A stretch of 64,000 nt of DNA from Sphingomonas piscis. Its GTDB lineage: Bacteria; Pseudomonadota; Alphaproteobacteria; Sphingomonadales; Sphingomonadaceae. The stretch lies in the NCBI RefSeq assembly GCF_011300455.1, contig NZ_CP049869.1, forward strand, positions 868,001 to 932,000, in the 5' to 3' direction. Both the position numbers and the translations under genes were made by a program. The notes under the pieces are model-generated. The model saw only the letters and a program-made list of their open reading frames with translations. It searched no databases and was not told where the DNA came from. Of the stretch, positions 52,321 to 60,985 are shown in pieces (the stretch's first letter is position 1; each line of letters begins with the position of its first letter).

Positions 52321-53334
52321 GTGACCGCCGCCGTCATCCCGCTTCGCCCCGACCGCCCACCCTCACTCGAGCCGCTGATGCAGCTCGTCGCCGAGGACAT
52401 GAACGGCGTCAACGCGGTGATCCTCGACCGCATGCAGTCCAAGGTGGGACTGATCCCCGAACTCGCCGGGCACCTGATCGCCGGAGGCGGCAAGCGCATG
52501 CGGCCGATGCTGACGCTCGCCTGCGCGGCGCTGCTCGATTATCCCGGAACGCGCCACCATAAGCTGGCCGCTGCGGTCGAGTTCATCCACACGGCGACCC
52601 TGCTTCACGACGATGTCGTCGACGGCTCCGGGCTTCGTCGCGGCAAGCGCACCGCCAACATCATCTGGGGCAATCCCGCCAGCGTGCTGGTCGGCGATTT
52701 CCTGTTCAGCCGCGCCTTCGAGCTGATGGTTGAGGATGGCAGCCTCAAGGTGCTGAAGATCCTCAGCCACGCTTCCGCCGTCATCGCAGAAGGCGAGGTC
52801 GAACAATTGACTGCCCAGCGGCAGATCGAGACCGATGAGGAGCAGTACCTGCGGATCATCGGCGCCAAGACCGCTGCCTTGTTCGCCGCCGCTTGCCATA
52901 TCGCACCGGTAGTGGCGGAGGCTGGCGAGAAAGCGGAGCTGGCGCTGGAAGCTTATGGCCGCAACCTCGGCATCGCCTTCCAGCTGGTCGATGACGTCAT
53001 CGATTATGCATCGGACGAGCAGACGATGGGCAAGGGCGTCGGCGACGACTTCCGCGATGGTAAGATGACCCTGCCGGTGATCCTGGCCTATGCGCGCGGC
53101 AGCGAGGACGATCGGGCCTTCTGGCGCAGCGCCATTTCGGGCGCCGCCGTCACGGACGAGGATCTCGCCCGCGCCATAGGGCTGGTCAAGGCGACCTCGG
53201 CATTGAACGATACGATCGAACGCGCGCGCCACTATGCGCGGCGGGCCATCGACGCGCTTGCAACCTTCCCCAACGGCAAGGCCAAGGCCGCGCTGACCGA
53301 AGCCGCTCAGTTCGCGGTGACGAGGGGCTATTGA
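52321..53334 (+). CDS. Polyprenyl (octaprenyl/decaprenyl-type) diphosphate synthase
   Basis: 337-residue trans-prenyltransferase. The two aspartate-rich motifs are LLHDDVVDGSGLRRG and QLVDDVIDYASD, and GGGKRMRPMLTLA is the conserved substrate-binding start. It most likely makes the isoprenoid side chain of ubiquinone. In sphingomonads this is usually Q-10, but chain length cannot be read reliably from sequence. The start is a GTG at 52321; the ribosome binding site is weak. An imperfect palindrome (CCCC-GCTAGT-GGGG) lies just upstream. Its stop overlaps the next gene's TTG (TTGA). Confidence 0.92.
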   Translation: MTAAVIPLRPDRPPSLEPLMQLVAEDMNGVNAVILDRMQSKVGLIPELAGHLIAGGGKRMRPMLTLACAALLDYPGTRHHKLAAAVEFIHTATLLHDDVVDGSGLRRGKRTANIIWGNPASVLVGDFLFSRAFELMVEDGSLKVLKILSHASAVIAEGEVEQLTAQRQIETDEEQYLRIIGAKTAALFAAACHIAPVVAEAGEKAELALEAYGRNLGIAFQLVDDVIDYASDEQTMGKGVGDDFRDGKMTLPVILAYARGSEDDRAFWRSAISGAAVTDEDLARAIGLVKATSALNDTIERARHYARRAIDALATFPNGKAKAALTEAAQFAVTRGY

Positions 53335-53666
53335 GCGCGTCCGGTCTGCTCGCGATAACGCCGGAGCCGCCTTATTATGCGGTGATCTTTACGTCCGTCC
53401 GCACCGCCGACCATGGCGATGCTTATGGCGAAACGGCGGACCTCATGCTTCGGCTCGCTGCCGAGCAGCCGGGCTACCTCGGCGTTGAAAGCGCCCGCGA
53501 AGATGTCGGAATCACCGTCTCTTACTGGCGCGACTTGGAGTCCATCCGGAATTGGAAGCGGCAAGCGGACCATCTCGCTGCGCAAAAGGACGGGCGAGCT
53601 CGCTTCTACCAAGGCTATATCACGCGTATCGCCAAGGTTGAGCGCGACTATAGTTTCGCACGCTAG
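53331..53666 (+). CDS. Antibiotic biosynthesis monooxygenase-domain protein
   Basis: 111-residue ABM-fold protein (ferredoxin-like dimer). Visible features are YYAVIFTSVRTADHGDAYGETADLM, the E-QPGYLGVESARE strand and the SYWRDLESIRNWKRQADH segment typical of the family. The fold is used by monooxygenases and by many proteins of unknown role. The TTG start overlaps the previous stop by four bases, so it is translationally coupled to the polyprenyl synthase gene. Involvement in quinone biosynthesis is only a guess from position. Confidence 0.8.
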   Translation: MSASGLLAITPEPPYYAVIFTSVRTADHGDAYGETADLMLRLAAEQPGYLGVESAREDVGITVSYWRDLESIRNWKRQADHLAAQKDGRARFYQGYITRIAKVERDYSFAR

Positions 53667-53681
53667 CGGGAACGGCCGGAC

Positions 53682-56117
53682 ATGACGCCGGTCCAGGACG
53701 TGCTTCCCGACCTGCTCGCCGCCCTTCGTGTCGATGGCCGCGCACTGCTGATCGCGCCGCCGGGCGCAGGCAAGACGACCGGTGTCGCCCCAGCGCTGCT
53801 CGACGAAGAGTGGTGTACAGGTGAGATCCTCCTGCTGGTCCCACGCCGGCTCGCGGCGCGTGCGGCCGCCGAATATATGGCCGGGCAGCGGGACGAACGG
53901 CCGGGCCAAACGATCGGCTATGCGACGCGGCTGGATAGCAAACTCGGCAAGGCCACGCGCGTCGTCGTCCTCACCTACGGCGTGTTCCTGTCACGCATCC
54001 AGGCGGATCCGGAGCTTACGGGCGTCTCGGCCTTGCTGTTCGACGAAGTGCATGAGCGAAGCCTCGATGGCGACCTGGCGCTTGCCTTGGCGTTGGACGC
54101 AGCGCCGCTTCGCCCCGACCTCCGCATCCTTGCCATGTCTGCGACTCTGGACGGTGATCGCTTTGGGCGGTTGCTCGGCCAGCCGAAGCGGATCGTCAGC
54201 GAAGGCAAGTCGTTCCCGCTCACGATCCAATACGCCAGACGCGATGCCGCCGCCCGGCTGGAGCCGCAAATGGCCTCGGCGATCCGGACCGCTCTTGGCG
54301 AACATAAAGGATCGTTGCTCGCCTTCTTGCCCGGTGTAGCCGAGATCGAGCGCACGGCCGACGCGCTCGGCGCCCTGCAACCCATCTGCGTCCTCCACAA
54401 GCTCCACGGCAGCGTCGATCCCGCGGCGCAGCGGCAGGCGCTGGCGCCGCCTCCAGCCGGACAACGCAAGGTGGTGCTTGCCACCAGCATCGCCGAAACC
54501 AGCGTCACCCTGAACGATGTTCGAATCGTGGTCGACAGCGGGCTTGCGCGGCGGCCCCGTTACGATCGCGGCGCGGGCCTCACCCGCCTCGTCACCGAGC
54601 GTGCGAGCCGCGCCGCGGCGACCCAGCGCGCAGGCCGTGCGGCACGTCAGGCACCGGGAGTAGCCATCCGCCTGTGGGAAGAGGCCGCCACCGCGTCGAT
54701 GCCGGAGCATGACCCGCCTGAAATCCTCGAGGCTGATCTGAGCAGCCTGCTTCTAACCTGCCTTCAATGGGGGCAGCCTGACCCAACCTTGATGCCCTTC
54801 CTCGATCCGCCGCCCGCCGCCGGACTGGGCGAAGCGCGGGAGCGACTGCTGCGGCTCGGCGCAACCGATGCGGACGGGCGGATCACGGACCATGGGTGGG
54901 CCATCGCCGCGCTGCCGCTTGAGCCCCGGCTTGCGCACATGCTGATCGAAGCGGAGAAACGCGGGTTCGGTGCTGCTGCCGCTGCCGTTGCCACGCTGCT
55001 GACCGAGCGCGGCCTCGGCCGCAACGACGCCGACCTGGAGCTTCGTTACCGCCGGTGGCGCTCCGACCGCTCGCCGCGGGCCGAGGCGGCGCGGCGGATG
55101 GCACAGCGGTTTTCGAAGTCGCCTGGCGAAACCAGGGCAAGTGATCTCGCAAAGGCGCTTGCCCTCGCCTTTCCCGACCGCGTCTCGCGCCGCCGCGGCG
55201 GTGGAGGCGAAAACTGGCAGTCAATCGGCGGCCGCGGCTTTCGCCTCGATTCTGCCTCCCCGCTCGCATCGAGCCAGTGGCTGGCCGTTGGGGAGGTCGC
55301 GGGACATGCGGCCGGAGCGCGCATTCTGTCGGCCGCAGCCATCGACGAAACGGACGTCCTCGACTTGTTCGCCGACCGCATCGAGACACGGCACGAGGCC
55401 GCGTTCGATCTTGCAACCGGTGGCGTCACGCCGCTTCGAAGCCGGCGTATAGGCAATATCCGCCTGTCGAGCGGCCCCGACCCGGCGCCCGATTCGGACG
55501 TAATTGAGGCGGAACTGCTCGCCGCCGTCGGCAAGCACGGCGTCGACCTTCTTCCATGGAACGAGGCTGCCCGGGAGTTGCGCCACCGCGCCGCCTTCGC
55601 CCGTGCCCTGGACGAGTCCGTTCCGGCCTTGAACGATGAGACGCTCACGAAGGATCTCGAGACTTGGCTGGCGCCCTTGCTGTCGGGCAAGCGCCGCCTG
55701 GGCGACATCGCTGCGGGCGGACTGGCGGACGCGCTGCGGGGTATGCTGGGCTATGAGGGAATGCGCGCCGTCGATCGTCTGGCGCCAGGCGAGTTCGCCA
55801 GCCCCGCCGGCAGCCGCCATCCTATCGATTATGCAGCACCGGGCGGTCCGATGGTCGAAGTTCGTCCGCAGGCGCTCTTCGGGCTTGCCACGCACCCGCA
55901 CGTTGGCGGTGGACGTGTGCCGTTGACCCTCGCTTTGACCTCGCCGGCCGGGCGGCCCATTCAGACGACCAGGGATTTGCCCGGCTTCTGGTTGGGAAGC
56001 TGGCGCGAGGTCGCACGCGAAATGCGCGGCCGCTATCCCCGACACCCTTGGCCGGACGATCCCGCGTCGGCATCGGCAACGCTTCGCACCAAGCGAGCCG
56101 ACGCGCGGAACCAATGA
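53682..56117 (+). CDS. hrpB: ATP-dependent helicase HrpB
   Basis: 811-residue DEAH-box helicase. Motif I is APPGAGKTT, motif II is DEVHERS and motif III is AMSATLDGDR. Motifs V and VI are seen as VLATSIAETSVTLNDVRIVVDSG and TQRAGRAARQAPG. The HrpB-specific C-terminal domain is present (GMLGYEGMRAVDRLAPGEFASPAGSRHPIDY, PRHPWPDDPASA), and the length matches the family. The RNA substrate and cellular role of HrpB remain unclear. The gene starts 16 bases after the ABM gene and may share its transcript. Confidence 0.95.
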   Translation: MTPVQDVLPDLLAALRVDGRALLIAPPGAGKTTGVAPALLDEEWCTGEILLLVPRRLAARAAAEYMAGQRDERPGQTIGYATRLDSKLGKATRVVVLTYGVFLSRIQADPELTGVSALLFDEVHERSLDGDLALALALDAAPLRPDLRILAMSATLDGDRFGRLLGQPKRIVSEGKSFPLTIQYARRDAAARLEPQMASAIRTALGEHKGSLLAFLPGVAEIERTADALGALQPICVLHKLHGSVDPAAQRQALAPPPAGQRKVVLATSIAETSVTLNDVRIVVDSGLARRPRYDRGAGLTRLVTERASRAAATQRAGRAARQAPGVAIRLWEEAATASMPEHDPPEILEADLSSLLLTCLQWGQPDPTLMPFLDPPPAAGLGEARERLLRLGATDADGRITDHGWAIAALPLEPRLAHMLIEAEKRGFGAAAAAVATLLTERGLGRNDADLELRYRRWRSDRSPRAEAARRMAQRFSKSPGETRASDLAKALALAFPDRVSRRRGGGGENWQSIGGRGFRLDSASPLASSQWLAVGEVAGHAAGARILSAAAIDETDVLDLFADRIETRHEAAFDLATGGVTPLRSRRIGNIRLSSGPDPAPDSDVIEAELLAAVGKHGVDLLPWNEAARELRHRAAFARALDESVPALNDETLTKDLETWLAPLLSGKRRLGDIAAGGLADALRGMLGYEGMRAVDRLAPGEFASPAGSRHPIDYAAPGGPMVEVRPQALFGLATHPHVGGGRVPLTLALTSPAGRPIQTTRDLPGFWLGSWREVAREMRGRYPRHPWPDDPASASATLRTKRADARNQ

Positions 56118-56188
56118 TCGTGTCCATCGATTGCTGAAGACAAGAGAATGCGTTTCCCCAACGCATATCGGCTTGCGAGGATCGGTCC

Positions 56189-56401
56189 ATGAGCACGGAC
56201 TTCATCAAGACCATGACTTATCTGGCGGTCCATCTCACCGTGGCCTTCACAATCGGCTACATCATCACCGGATCGATCCAGATCGCCGGGCTCATCACGC
56301 TCATCGAGCCCTGCGCCAACGCCGTGGCCTTTTTCTTCCATGAAAAGGCGTGGAAGTGGCGGCTCCGGCGCAAAAGCGAGCACGAACTCGGGCTGGCTTG
56401 A
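56189..56401 (+). CDS. DUF2061 small membrane protein
   Basis: 70 residues with two hydrophobic helices (TYLAVHLTVAFTIGYIITG and IAGLITLIEPCANAVAFFF), ending with FHEKAWKWRLRRK. This is the DUF2061 pattern, a short inner-membrane protein of unknown role common in Proteobacteria. GAGGA lies before the ATG, which gives a compact family-length protein. Confidence 0.85.
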   Translation: MSTDFIKTMTYLAVHLTVAFTIGYIITGSIQIAGLITLIEPCANAVAFFFHEKAWKWRLRRKSEHELGLA

Positions 56402-56433
56402 TTCCCTCGGCGGCTTTTGCCACGGCACGGCCT

Positions 56434-56715
56434 ATGACCATCGCCCGCATTACCGAGCTTGAACGCAAGACCACCCAGTCCGGCAAGGCGAATGCCGGCC
56501 GCTGGCTGCTGGAGTTCGAGCGGTCGGAGCCGATGCGGCCCGACCCGCTGACCGGCTGGAACGGGTCGGGGGACACCAACACGCAAGTGCGCATGACCTT
56601 CGACAGCAAGGAAGCCGCGGTCGCCTATGCCGACCGCCATGGATTGGCCTACCACCTGATCCCTGCCGCGCCCGTCCGCCTCAAAATCCAGGCCTACGCC
56701 GACAACTTCCGGTAA
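56434..56715 (+). CDS. NDUFS4-type accessory subunit of NADH:quinone oxidoreductase
   Basis: 93 residues matching the ETC complex I subunit family (NDUFS4): SGKANAGRWLLEFERSEPMRPDPLTGWNGSGDTNTQVRMTF is shown in part as TGWNGSGDT and QVRMTFDSKEAAVAYADRHG. This subunit is found in alphaproteobacteria and mitochondria and helps assemble the NADH module of complex I. The ATG at 56434 fits family length; a longer frame overlaps the DUF2061 gene. The nuo operon is not in the window. The stop codon merges with a terminator. Confidence 0.9.
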   Translation: MTIARITELERKTTQSGKANAGRWLLEFERSEPMRPDPLTGWNGSGDTNTQVRMTFDSKEAAVAYADRHGLAYHLIPAAPVRLKIQAYADNFR

Positions 56716-56733
56716 GGGCGGCTTGCCCTTTTT
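56714..56733 (+). terminator. Terminator after the NDUFS4-type gene
   Basis: Stem AAGGGC / GCCCTT at 56714-56719 and 56725-56730 with a five-base loop, then TTT. It begins inside the TAA stop codon. Confidence 0.7.
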
Positions 56734-56774
56734 GCTCGGCGCAGGCACAACAGCGCCGCCGAGCCAGGGGAAAG

Positions 56775-57887
56775 CTGTACCGCGCGGACATCAGGCTGGT
56801 CATTGGGACCCGCCCCGAAGCCATCCAGCTTGGACCGGTTGCGCAGGCGCTCGACGCCCGCGGCCTGCATCCTTCGCTGATACTCACCGGCCAGCATCCG
56901 CAGCTTGATCTCGCGGGCTGCGGGCTCGACCGCTTCCCGTCTTTCTCGCTAGGTTGCGAGGGGCAAGCGGACCCGCACAAATATGTGGAACAGGTGTTCG
57001 ACGCCCTGTTCCCCTTCCTGAGGCGCCGGCCCGACCTGGTGATCGTGCAAGGCGACACGTCGAGCGCGCTGGCCGGCGCAATGGCGGCCGTGGCGGCGCG
57101 CGTTCCACTGGCACACGTCGAGGCCGGCCTCCGCAGCCATGACCTTCAGCAGCCTTGGCCGGAAGAGGAATATCGCCGCCGGATCGATGCCGAAGCCGAC
57201 CTGCTTTTTGCGCCCACGGAAGGCGCCGCGCAGAACCTTCGTCGGGAACATGTTCCCGGCGACATTCACGTGACCGGTAACAGCGGCGTCGATGCGCTAA
57301 TCGCGGTCGAACGGCGGTTGCCCGCCTCCACGTTGCGTGAGGCGGGTCAGTTCAAGCTGCTTGTCACATGCCACCGCCGCGAAAACTGGGGCGAAGGTCT
57401 CAACTCCCTTGCCGACGCACTTCGGCGCGTTGCAGCCCACGCCGATATTCGCATCGACTTCGTGCTGCATCCCAATCCGGAGATTGCTGCCCGGATCCAA
57501 GCCTTGATCGGGGATCTCGACAACGTGCGGTTTAGCCTACCGTGCACTCATGCCGAGCAGGTCGCCAAAATGCGTAATAGCGACCTGATCCTGAGCGACT
57601 CGGGCGGCATGCAGGAAGAGGCGCCGGCACTTGGCGTGCCCCTGCTCGTGCTGCGCAACACCACCGAACGCCCGGAAGGCGTCGCATCGGGCAATTGCCG
57701 CCTGGTGGGTCTCCATGCCGAACAGATTGCATCGGCTGTTCTCGAACTTAGGAACGATCCAGTGGCGCTTGCCAGGATGGGTCGGCGACAATTCCCGTTC
57801 GGTGACGGCACTGCAGCACGCACGATTGCGACCATCATCGACGATTGGCTGTCAGTGCGTTCGGGATCCCATTTGTTGGCTGGGTAA
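56775..57887 (+). CDS. wecB: UDP-N-acetylglucosamine 2-epimerase (non-hydrolysing), probable CTG start
   Basis: Converts UDP-GlcNAc to UDP-ManNAc for surface polysaccharides. The frame opens with DIRLVIGTRPEAIQLGPVAQAL, the diagnostic N terminus, and continues with PDLVIVQGDTSS, HVEAGLRSHD, TCHRRENWGEGL and LSDSGGMQEEAPALGVP. No ATG, GTG or TTG occurs in this frame before GTG at 56985, which would delete the first 70 residues. CTG at 56775, four bases after AGGGG, gives a full-length 370-residue enzyme, so I place the start there. An unnoticed base error near 56775 is the alternative. No other polysaccharide genes are adjacent. Confidence 0.85.
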   Translation: MYRADIRLVIGTRPEAIQLGPVAQALDARGLHPSLILTGQHPQLDLAGCGLDRFPSFSLGCEGQADPHKYVEQVFDALFPFLRRRPDLVIVQGDTSSALAGAMAAVAARVPLAHVEAGLRSHDLQQPWPEEEYRRRIDAEADLLFAPTEGAAQNLRREHVPGDIHVTGNSGVDALIAVERRLPASTLREAGQFKLLVTCHRRENWGEGLNSLADALRRVAAHADIRIDFVLHPNPEIAARIQALIGDLDNVRFSLPCTHAEQVAKMRNSDLILSDSGGMQEEAPALGVPLLVLRNTTERPEGVASGNCRLVGLHAEQIASAVLELRNDPVALARMGRRQFPFGDGTAARTIATIIDDWLSVRSGSHLLAG

Positions 57888-57894
57888 CGTTACC
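57883..57894. promoter_or_regulatory. Perfect palindrome GGTAACGTTACC before zwf
   Basis: A 12-base perfect palindrome with central CG, overlapping the wecB stop codon and lying 49 bases before the zwf start. Its form is that of a LacI/GalR-family operator. It is a good candidate control site for the zwf-glk-eda operon. No LacI-family gene is in the window. Confidence 0.55.
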
Positions 57895-57943
57895 GGAACA
57901 AAATCCCGCTAGTCATCACGCGAACCTGCGCTAAGAGACCGCC

Positions 57944-59401
57944 GTGCCAAACAAGGTTTCCACGCTTTTGCTGTTCGGCGCGACGGGGGATCTCTCCCGC
58001 CGCATGTTGCTGCCGTCCCTGTATGGGCTCGACAGCGATGGGCTGCTTCCCGACGACCTGACGATTGTCGGGACGGCGCGGACGAAGCTCGACGACGCCG
58101 AATTCCGCGCGCGCGCTGAGGCGGCGCTTCAGGAGCATTTGCCCGAAGGCTTCTTCAAGGCCGATGTCGCTGAGCGTTTTTTGAACCGCCTTTCCTACGT
58201 TGCGCTCGACGCGACGGACCAGTCCGGCTTTCCGGCGCTTGCACAAGCGGTCGGCAACCCCGCCGACGGCGTCGCCATTTTTCTTTCCACCGCGCCTTCC
58301 CTGTTCAAGCCGACGATCGATGGCTTGGCCGCTGCCGGCCTCGCGTCGGACAAGGTCCGCATGGCGCTCGAGAAGCCGCTCGGATCCGACCTTGAGAGCA
58401 GCCGCCAGATCAACGATGCGGTCGCCTCCGCTTTCCCGGAAAGCCGCACTTTCCGGATCGACCATTATCTCGGCAAGGAGACGGTTCAGAACCTCCTTGC
58501 GCTGCGCTTCGCGAACGTGATGTTCGAGCCGCTGTGGAATGCGGCGCACATCGACCATGTGCAGATCAGCATCGCGGAGACGGTCGGTGTCGAGGGCCGC
58601 GGCGATTATTACGATACTGCCGGCGCGCTTCGGGACATGGTGCAGAACCATATGCTGCAGTTGCTCGCTCTAGTGGCGATGGAGCCGCCGGCGACGTTCG
58701 ACGCGACGGCGGTGCGCGGCGAAAAGGTGAAGGTGCTTCGTTCGCTCCGCCCGATCACGGCCGAATGCTGCAAGAACGACATCGTCACCGGTCAGTTTGC
58801 TGCGGGCAAGATGGGCGACAAGGACGTGCCGGGCTACGCCGACGAACTAGGGCGCAGCAGCGACACCGAGACCTTCGTCGGCATCAAGGCGCATGTCGAT
58901 AACTGGCGCTGGAGCGGCGTTCCTTTCTACCTGCGCACCGGCAAGCGCATGCCGCGCCGCACGACCGAGATCGTGATCCAGTTCAAGAATGTGCCGCACA
59001 ACATCTTCTCTGCTCGCGGGGCGGTAACGCAAGCGAACACGCTGCTGATCGGCCTCCAGCCGGAAGAAACCATCCGAATGACGATGATGGCCAAGATGCC
59101 CGGCCTGGACCGGGAGGGTATCCGGCTTCGCGAAGTGCCGCTCGACCTGGGCCTCGCCAACGCATTCGCCGACCGCCGGCGGCGGATCGCGTACGAACGA
59201 CTGCTGCTGGACTTGATCGAGGGCGATCCGACGCTGTTCGTCCGCCGTGACGAGGTCGAGGCGCAATGGGAATGGATCGATGGCATTCGCGCGGCGTGGG
59301 CGGAATCCGGCCTGAAGCCGGAAGCCTATGCGGCGGGAAGTTCCGGACCGCCGTCCGCCTTTCAACTTGCGACACGGGACGGTGTAACCTGGCATGAGTG
59401 A
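57944..59401 (+). CDS. zwf: Glucose-6-phosphate 1-dehydrogenase
   Basis: 485 residues; oxidises glucose-6-phosphate to 6-phosphogluconolactone, the entry to the Entner-Doudoroff and pentose phosphate routes. The coenzyme motif is LLFGATGDLSRRMLLPSL, and the active-site signature is RIDHYLGKETVQNLLALRFAN with the conserved Asp-His pair. MEPPATFDATAVRGEKVKVL and GVPFYLRTGKRMPRRTTEI follow the family. The start is GTG at 57944. The 3' end overlaps glk by eight bases. Confidence 0.97.
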   Translation: MPNKVSTLLLFGATGDLSRRMLLPSLYGLDSDGLLPDDLTIVGTARTKLDDAEFRARAEAALQEHLPEGFFKADVAERFLNRLSYVALDATDQSGFPALAQAVGNPADGVAIFLSTAPSLFKPTIDGLAAAGLASDKVRMALEKPLGSDLESSRQINDAVASAFPESRTFRIDHYLGKETVQNLLALRFANVMFEPLWNAAHIDHVQISIAETVGVEGRGDYYDTAGALRDMVQNHMLQLLALVAMEPPATFDATAVRGEKVKVLRSLRPITAECCKNDIVTGQFAAGKMGDKDVPGYADELGRSSDTETFVGIKAHVDNWRWSGVPFYLRTGKRMPRRTTEIVIQFKNVPHNIFSARGAVTQANTLLIGLQPEETIRMTMMAKMPGLDREGIRLREVPLDLGLANAFADRRRRIAYERLLLDLIEGDPTLFVRRDEVEAQWEWIDGIRAAWAESGLKPEAYAAGSSGPPSAFQLATRDGVTWHE

Positions 59402-60368
59402 ACGGACTATCGCGGTCGCCGATGTCGGCGGCACGCACGCGCGTTTTGCATTGGCGGCGATCGACGGCGGCAAGGTCATGAACCTTGGCGAGCCGGTAAC
59501 GCTGAAGACCGCCGATTACGCCAGCTTCCAAACGGCGTGCGAGGGTTTCTCGTCGGCCATCGGCCAGCCCTTGCCCAAGGAAATGTCGATGGCCTTCGCC
59601 GGCCGAGTCGACGGTGAAGTGCTGAAGCTTACCAACAACCCGTGGGTGATCCGGCCTGCGCTGATGAACGCCAAGCTTGGCGTCGAGCGCAATCTGGTGA
59701 TCAACGACTTCGGCGCCATTGCACATGCCGTGGCGGCGCTGGACGGCGGCGCGTTCACGCATCTATGCGGGCCGCCCAAGCCGCTGCCCGACAACGGCAT
59801 GGTGACGGTGCTCGGACCCGGCACGGGGCTCGGCGTTGCGCAGCTCTTACGCCACGACGGCACCTACCATGTGATCGAGACCGAAGGCGGTCACATCGAC
59901 TTCGCGCCGCTCGACAAGCTCGAAGACCGGATCCTCGAGCATTTGCGCGTGAATTTCCGCCGGGTTTCTGTCGAACGTCTCGTGTCGGGCCGCGGCCTCG
60001 TCAACATCATGGAAGCGCTTGCCGCCATCGAAGGGCGTACGGTGCCACAGCGCGATGAAAAGGAGTTGTGGCAGGCGGCGCTCGAAGGCACTGACAGCCT
60101 TGCCGCTGCGGCGCTGGATCACTTCTGCCTGACGCTAGGCGCGCTGGCCGGCGACCTCGCCCTTGCTCATGGCTCGACCGCCGTCGTCATCGGTGGCGGG
60201 CTCGGCTTCCGGCTCGCCAATCACCTGCCGCGTTCCGGTTTCCGGAACCGCTTCGTCGCCAAGGGCCGGTTCGAAAGCTTCATGGACAAGGTGCCCGTGA
60301 AGCTCATCACCCATCCGCAGCCGGGCCTCTACGGCGCCGCCGCCGCGTTCGCAAAGGCCTATCCATGA
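59394..60368 (+). CDS. glk: Glucokinase
   Basis: 324-residue ROK-unrelated glucokinase of the Glk type. It begins IAVADVGGTHARFALA (phosphate-binding loop) and has NDFGAIAHAVAAL with the catalytic aspartate, GPGTGLGVAQLL, TEGGHIDFAPLDKLE and ALAHGSTAVVIGGGLGFR. It phosphorylates cytosolic glucose, supplying the substrate of Zwf encoded just before it. The ATG overlaps the zwf stop region by eight bases and the stop overlaps the eda ATG by four, so the three genes are tightly coupled. Confidence 0.95.
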   Translation: MSERTIAVADVGGTHARFALAAIDGGKVMNLGEPVTLKTADYASFQTACEGFSSAIGQPLPKEMSMAFAGRVDGEVLKLTNNPWVIRPALMNAKLGVERNLVINDFGAIAHAVAALDGGAFTHLCGPPKPLPDNGMVTVLGPGTGLGVAQLLRHDGTYHVIETEGGHIDFAPLDKLEDRILEHLRVNFRRVSVERLVSGRGLVNIMEALAAIEGRTVPQRDEKELWQAALEGTDSLAAAALDHFCLTLGALAGDLALAHGSTAVVIGGGLGFRLANHLPRSGFRNRFVAKGRFESFMDKVPVKLITHPQPGLYGAAAAFAKAYP

Positions 60369-60982
60369 GCCGCATCGAAACCATCATGCGCACCTCGCCT
60401 GTGATCCCGGTGATCGTGGCCGAGGGCAGCCTAAACCCTCAGGCGATCGCTGAAGCGTTCGTTCGCGGCGGTCTTCGCGTACTTGAAGTTACCTTGCGCA
60501 CACCGCAGGCGCTCGACTGGATTCGGGCCATGAGCAAGGTCGAGGGCGCGATCGTCGGCGCCGGAACGGTGCTCAACGGCAATCAACTGCGCGCCGCCGT
60601 TGATGCCGGATCACAGTTCATTGTCTCGCCCGGTCTGACCGACAAGCTCGGCCACGCGGCAATCGAGGCGGCCGTGCCCTTTCTTCCGGGCGTCGCCAGC
60701 GCCGCCGACATCATGCGCGGGCTGGACATGGGCCTTGACCGGTTCAAGTTCTTTCCGGCCGAGACATCCGGCGGCCGTCCGGCGCTGAAAGCGCTGAGCG
60801 GCCCGTTCGGCGACATCCGCTTCTGCCCCACCGGCGGCATCACGCTTGATAGCGCACCGGACTGGTTGGCCATGGAGCCCGTGCTGTGCGTCGGCGGCAG
60901 CTGGCTCCTGAAGAAGGATGATACCGACCTTGCCGTGATCGAGGAGCGCGCCCGCGCCGCAGCCGCTCTCCAAACTTCCTGA
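60365..60982 (+). CDS. eda: 2-keto-3-deoxy-6-phosphogluconate aldolase
   Basis: 205-residue class I aldolase that splits KDPG into pyruvate and glyceraldehyde-3-phosphate, the last Entner-Doudoroff step. The catalytic glutamate region is VLEVTLRTPQAL, the Schiff-base lysine is in RFKFFPAE, and GAGTVLNGNQL and CPTGGITLDSAPDWL are typical. It follows glk with an ATGA overlap. The dehydratase gene edd, often in this operon, is not present here. Confidence 0.96.
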   Translation: MSRIETIMRTSPVIPVIVAEGSLNPQAIAEAFVRGGLRVLEVTLRTPQALDWIRAMSKVEGAIVGAGTVLNGNQLRAAVDAGSQFIVSPGLTDKLGHAAIEAAVPFLPGVASAADIMRGLDMGLDRFKFFPAETSGGRPALKALSGPFGDIRFCPTGGITLDSAPDWLAMEPVLCVGGSWLLKKDDTDLAVIEERARAAAALQTS

Positions 60983-60985
60983 CTT

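Noticed and set aside
57883..57894. A HexR site before zwf
   Set aside because: The palindrome has a central CG and lacks the TGTAATTAAATTACA-type sequence of HexR sites; a LacI-type operator fits better.
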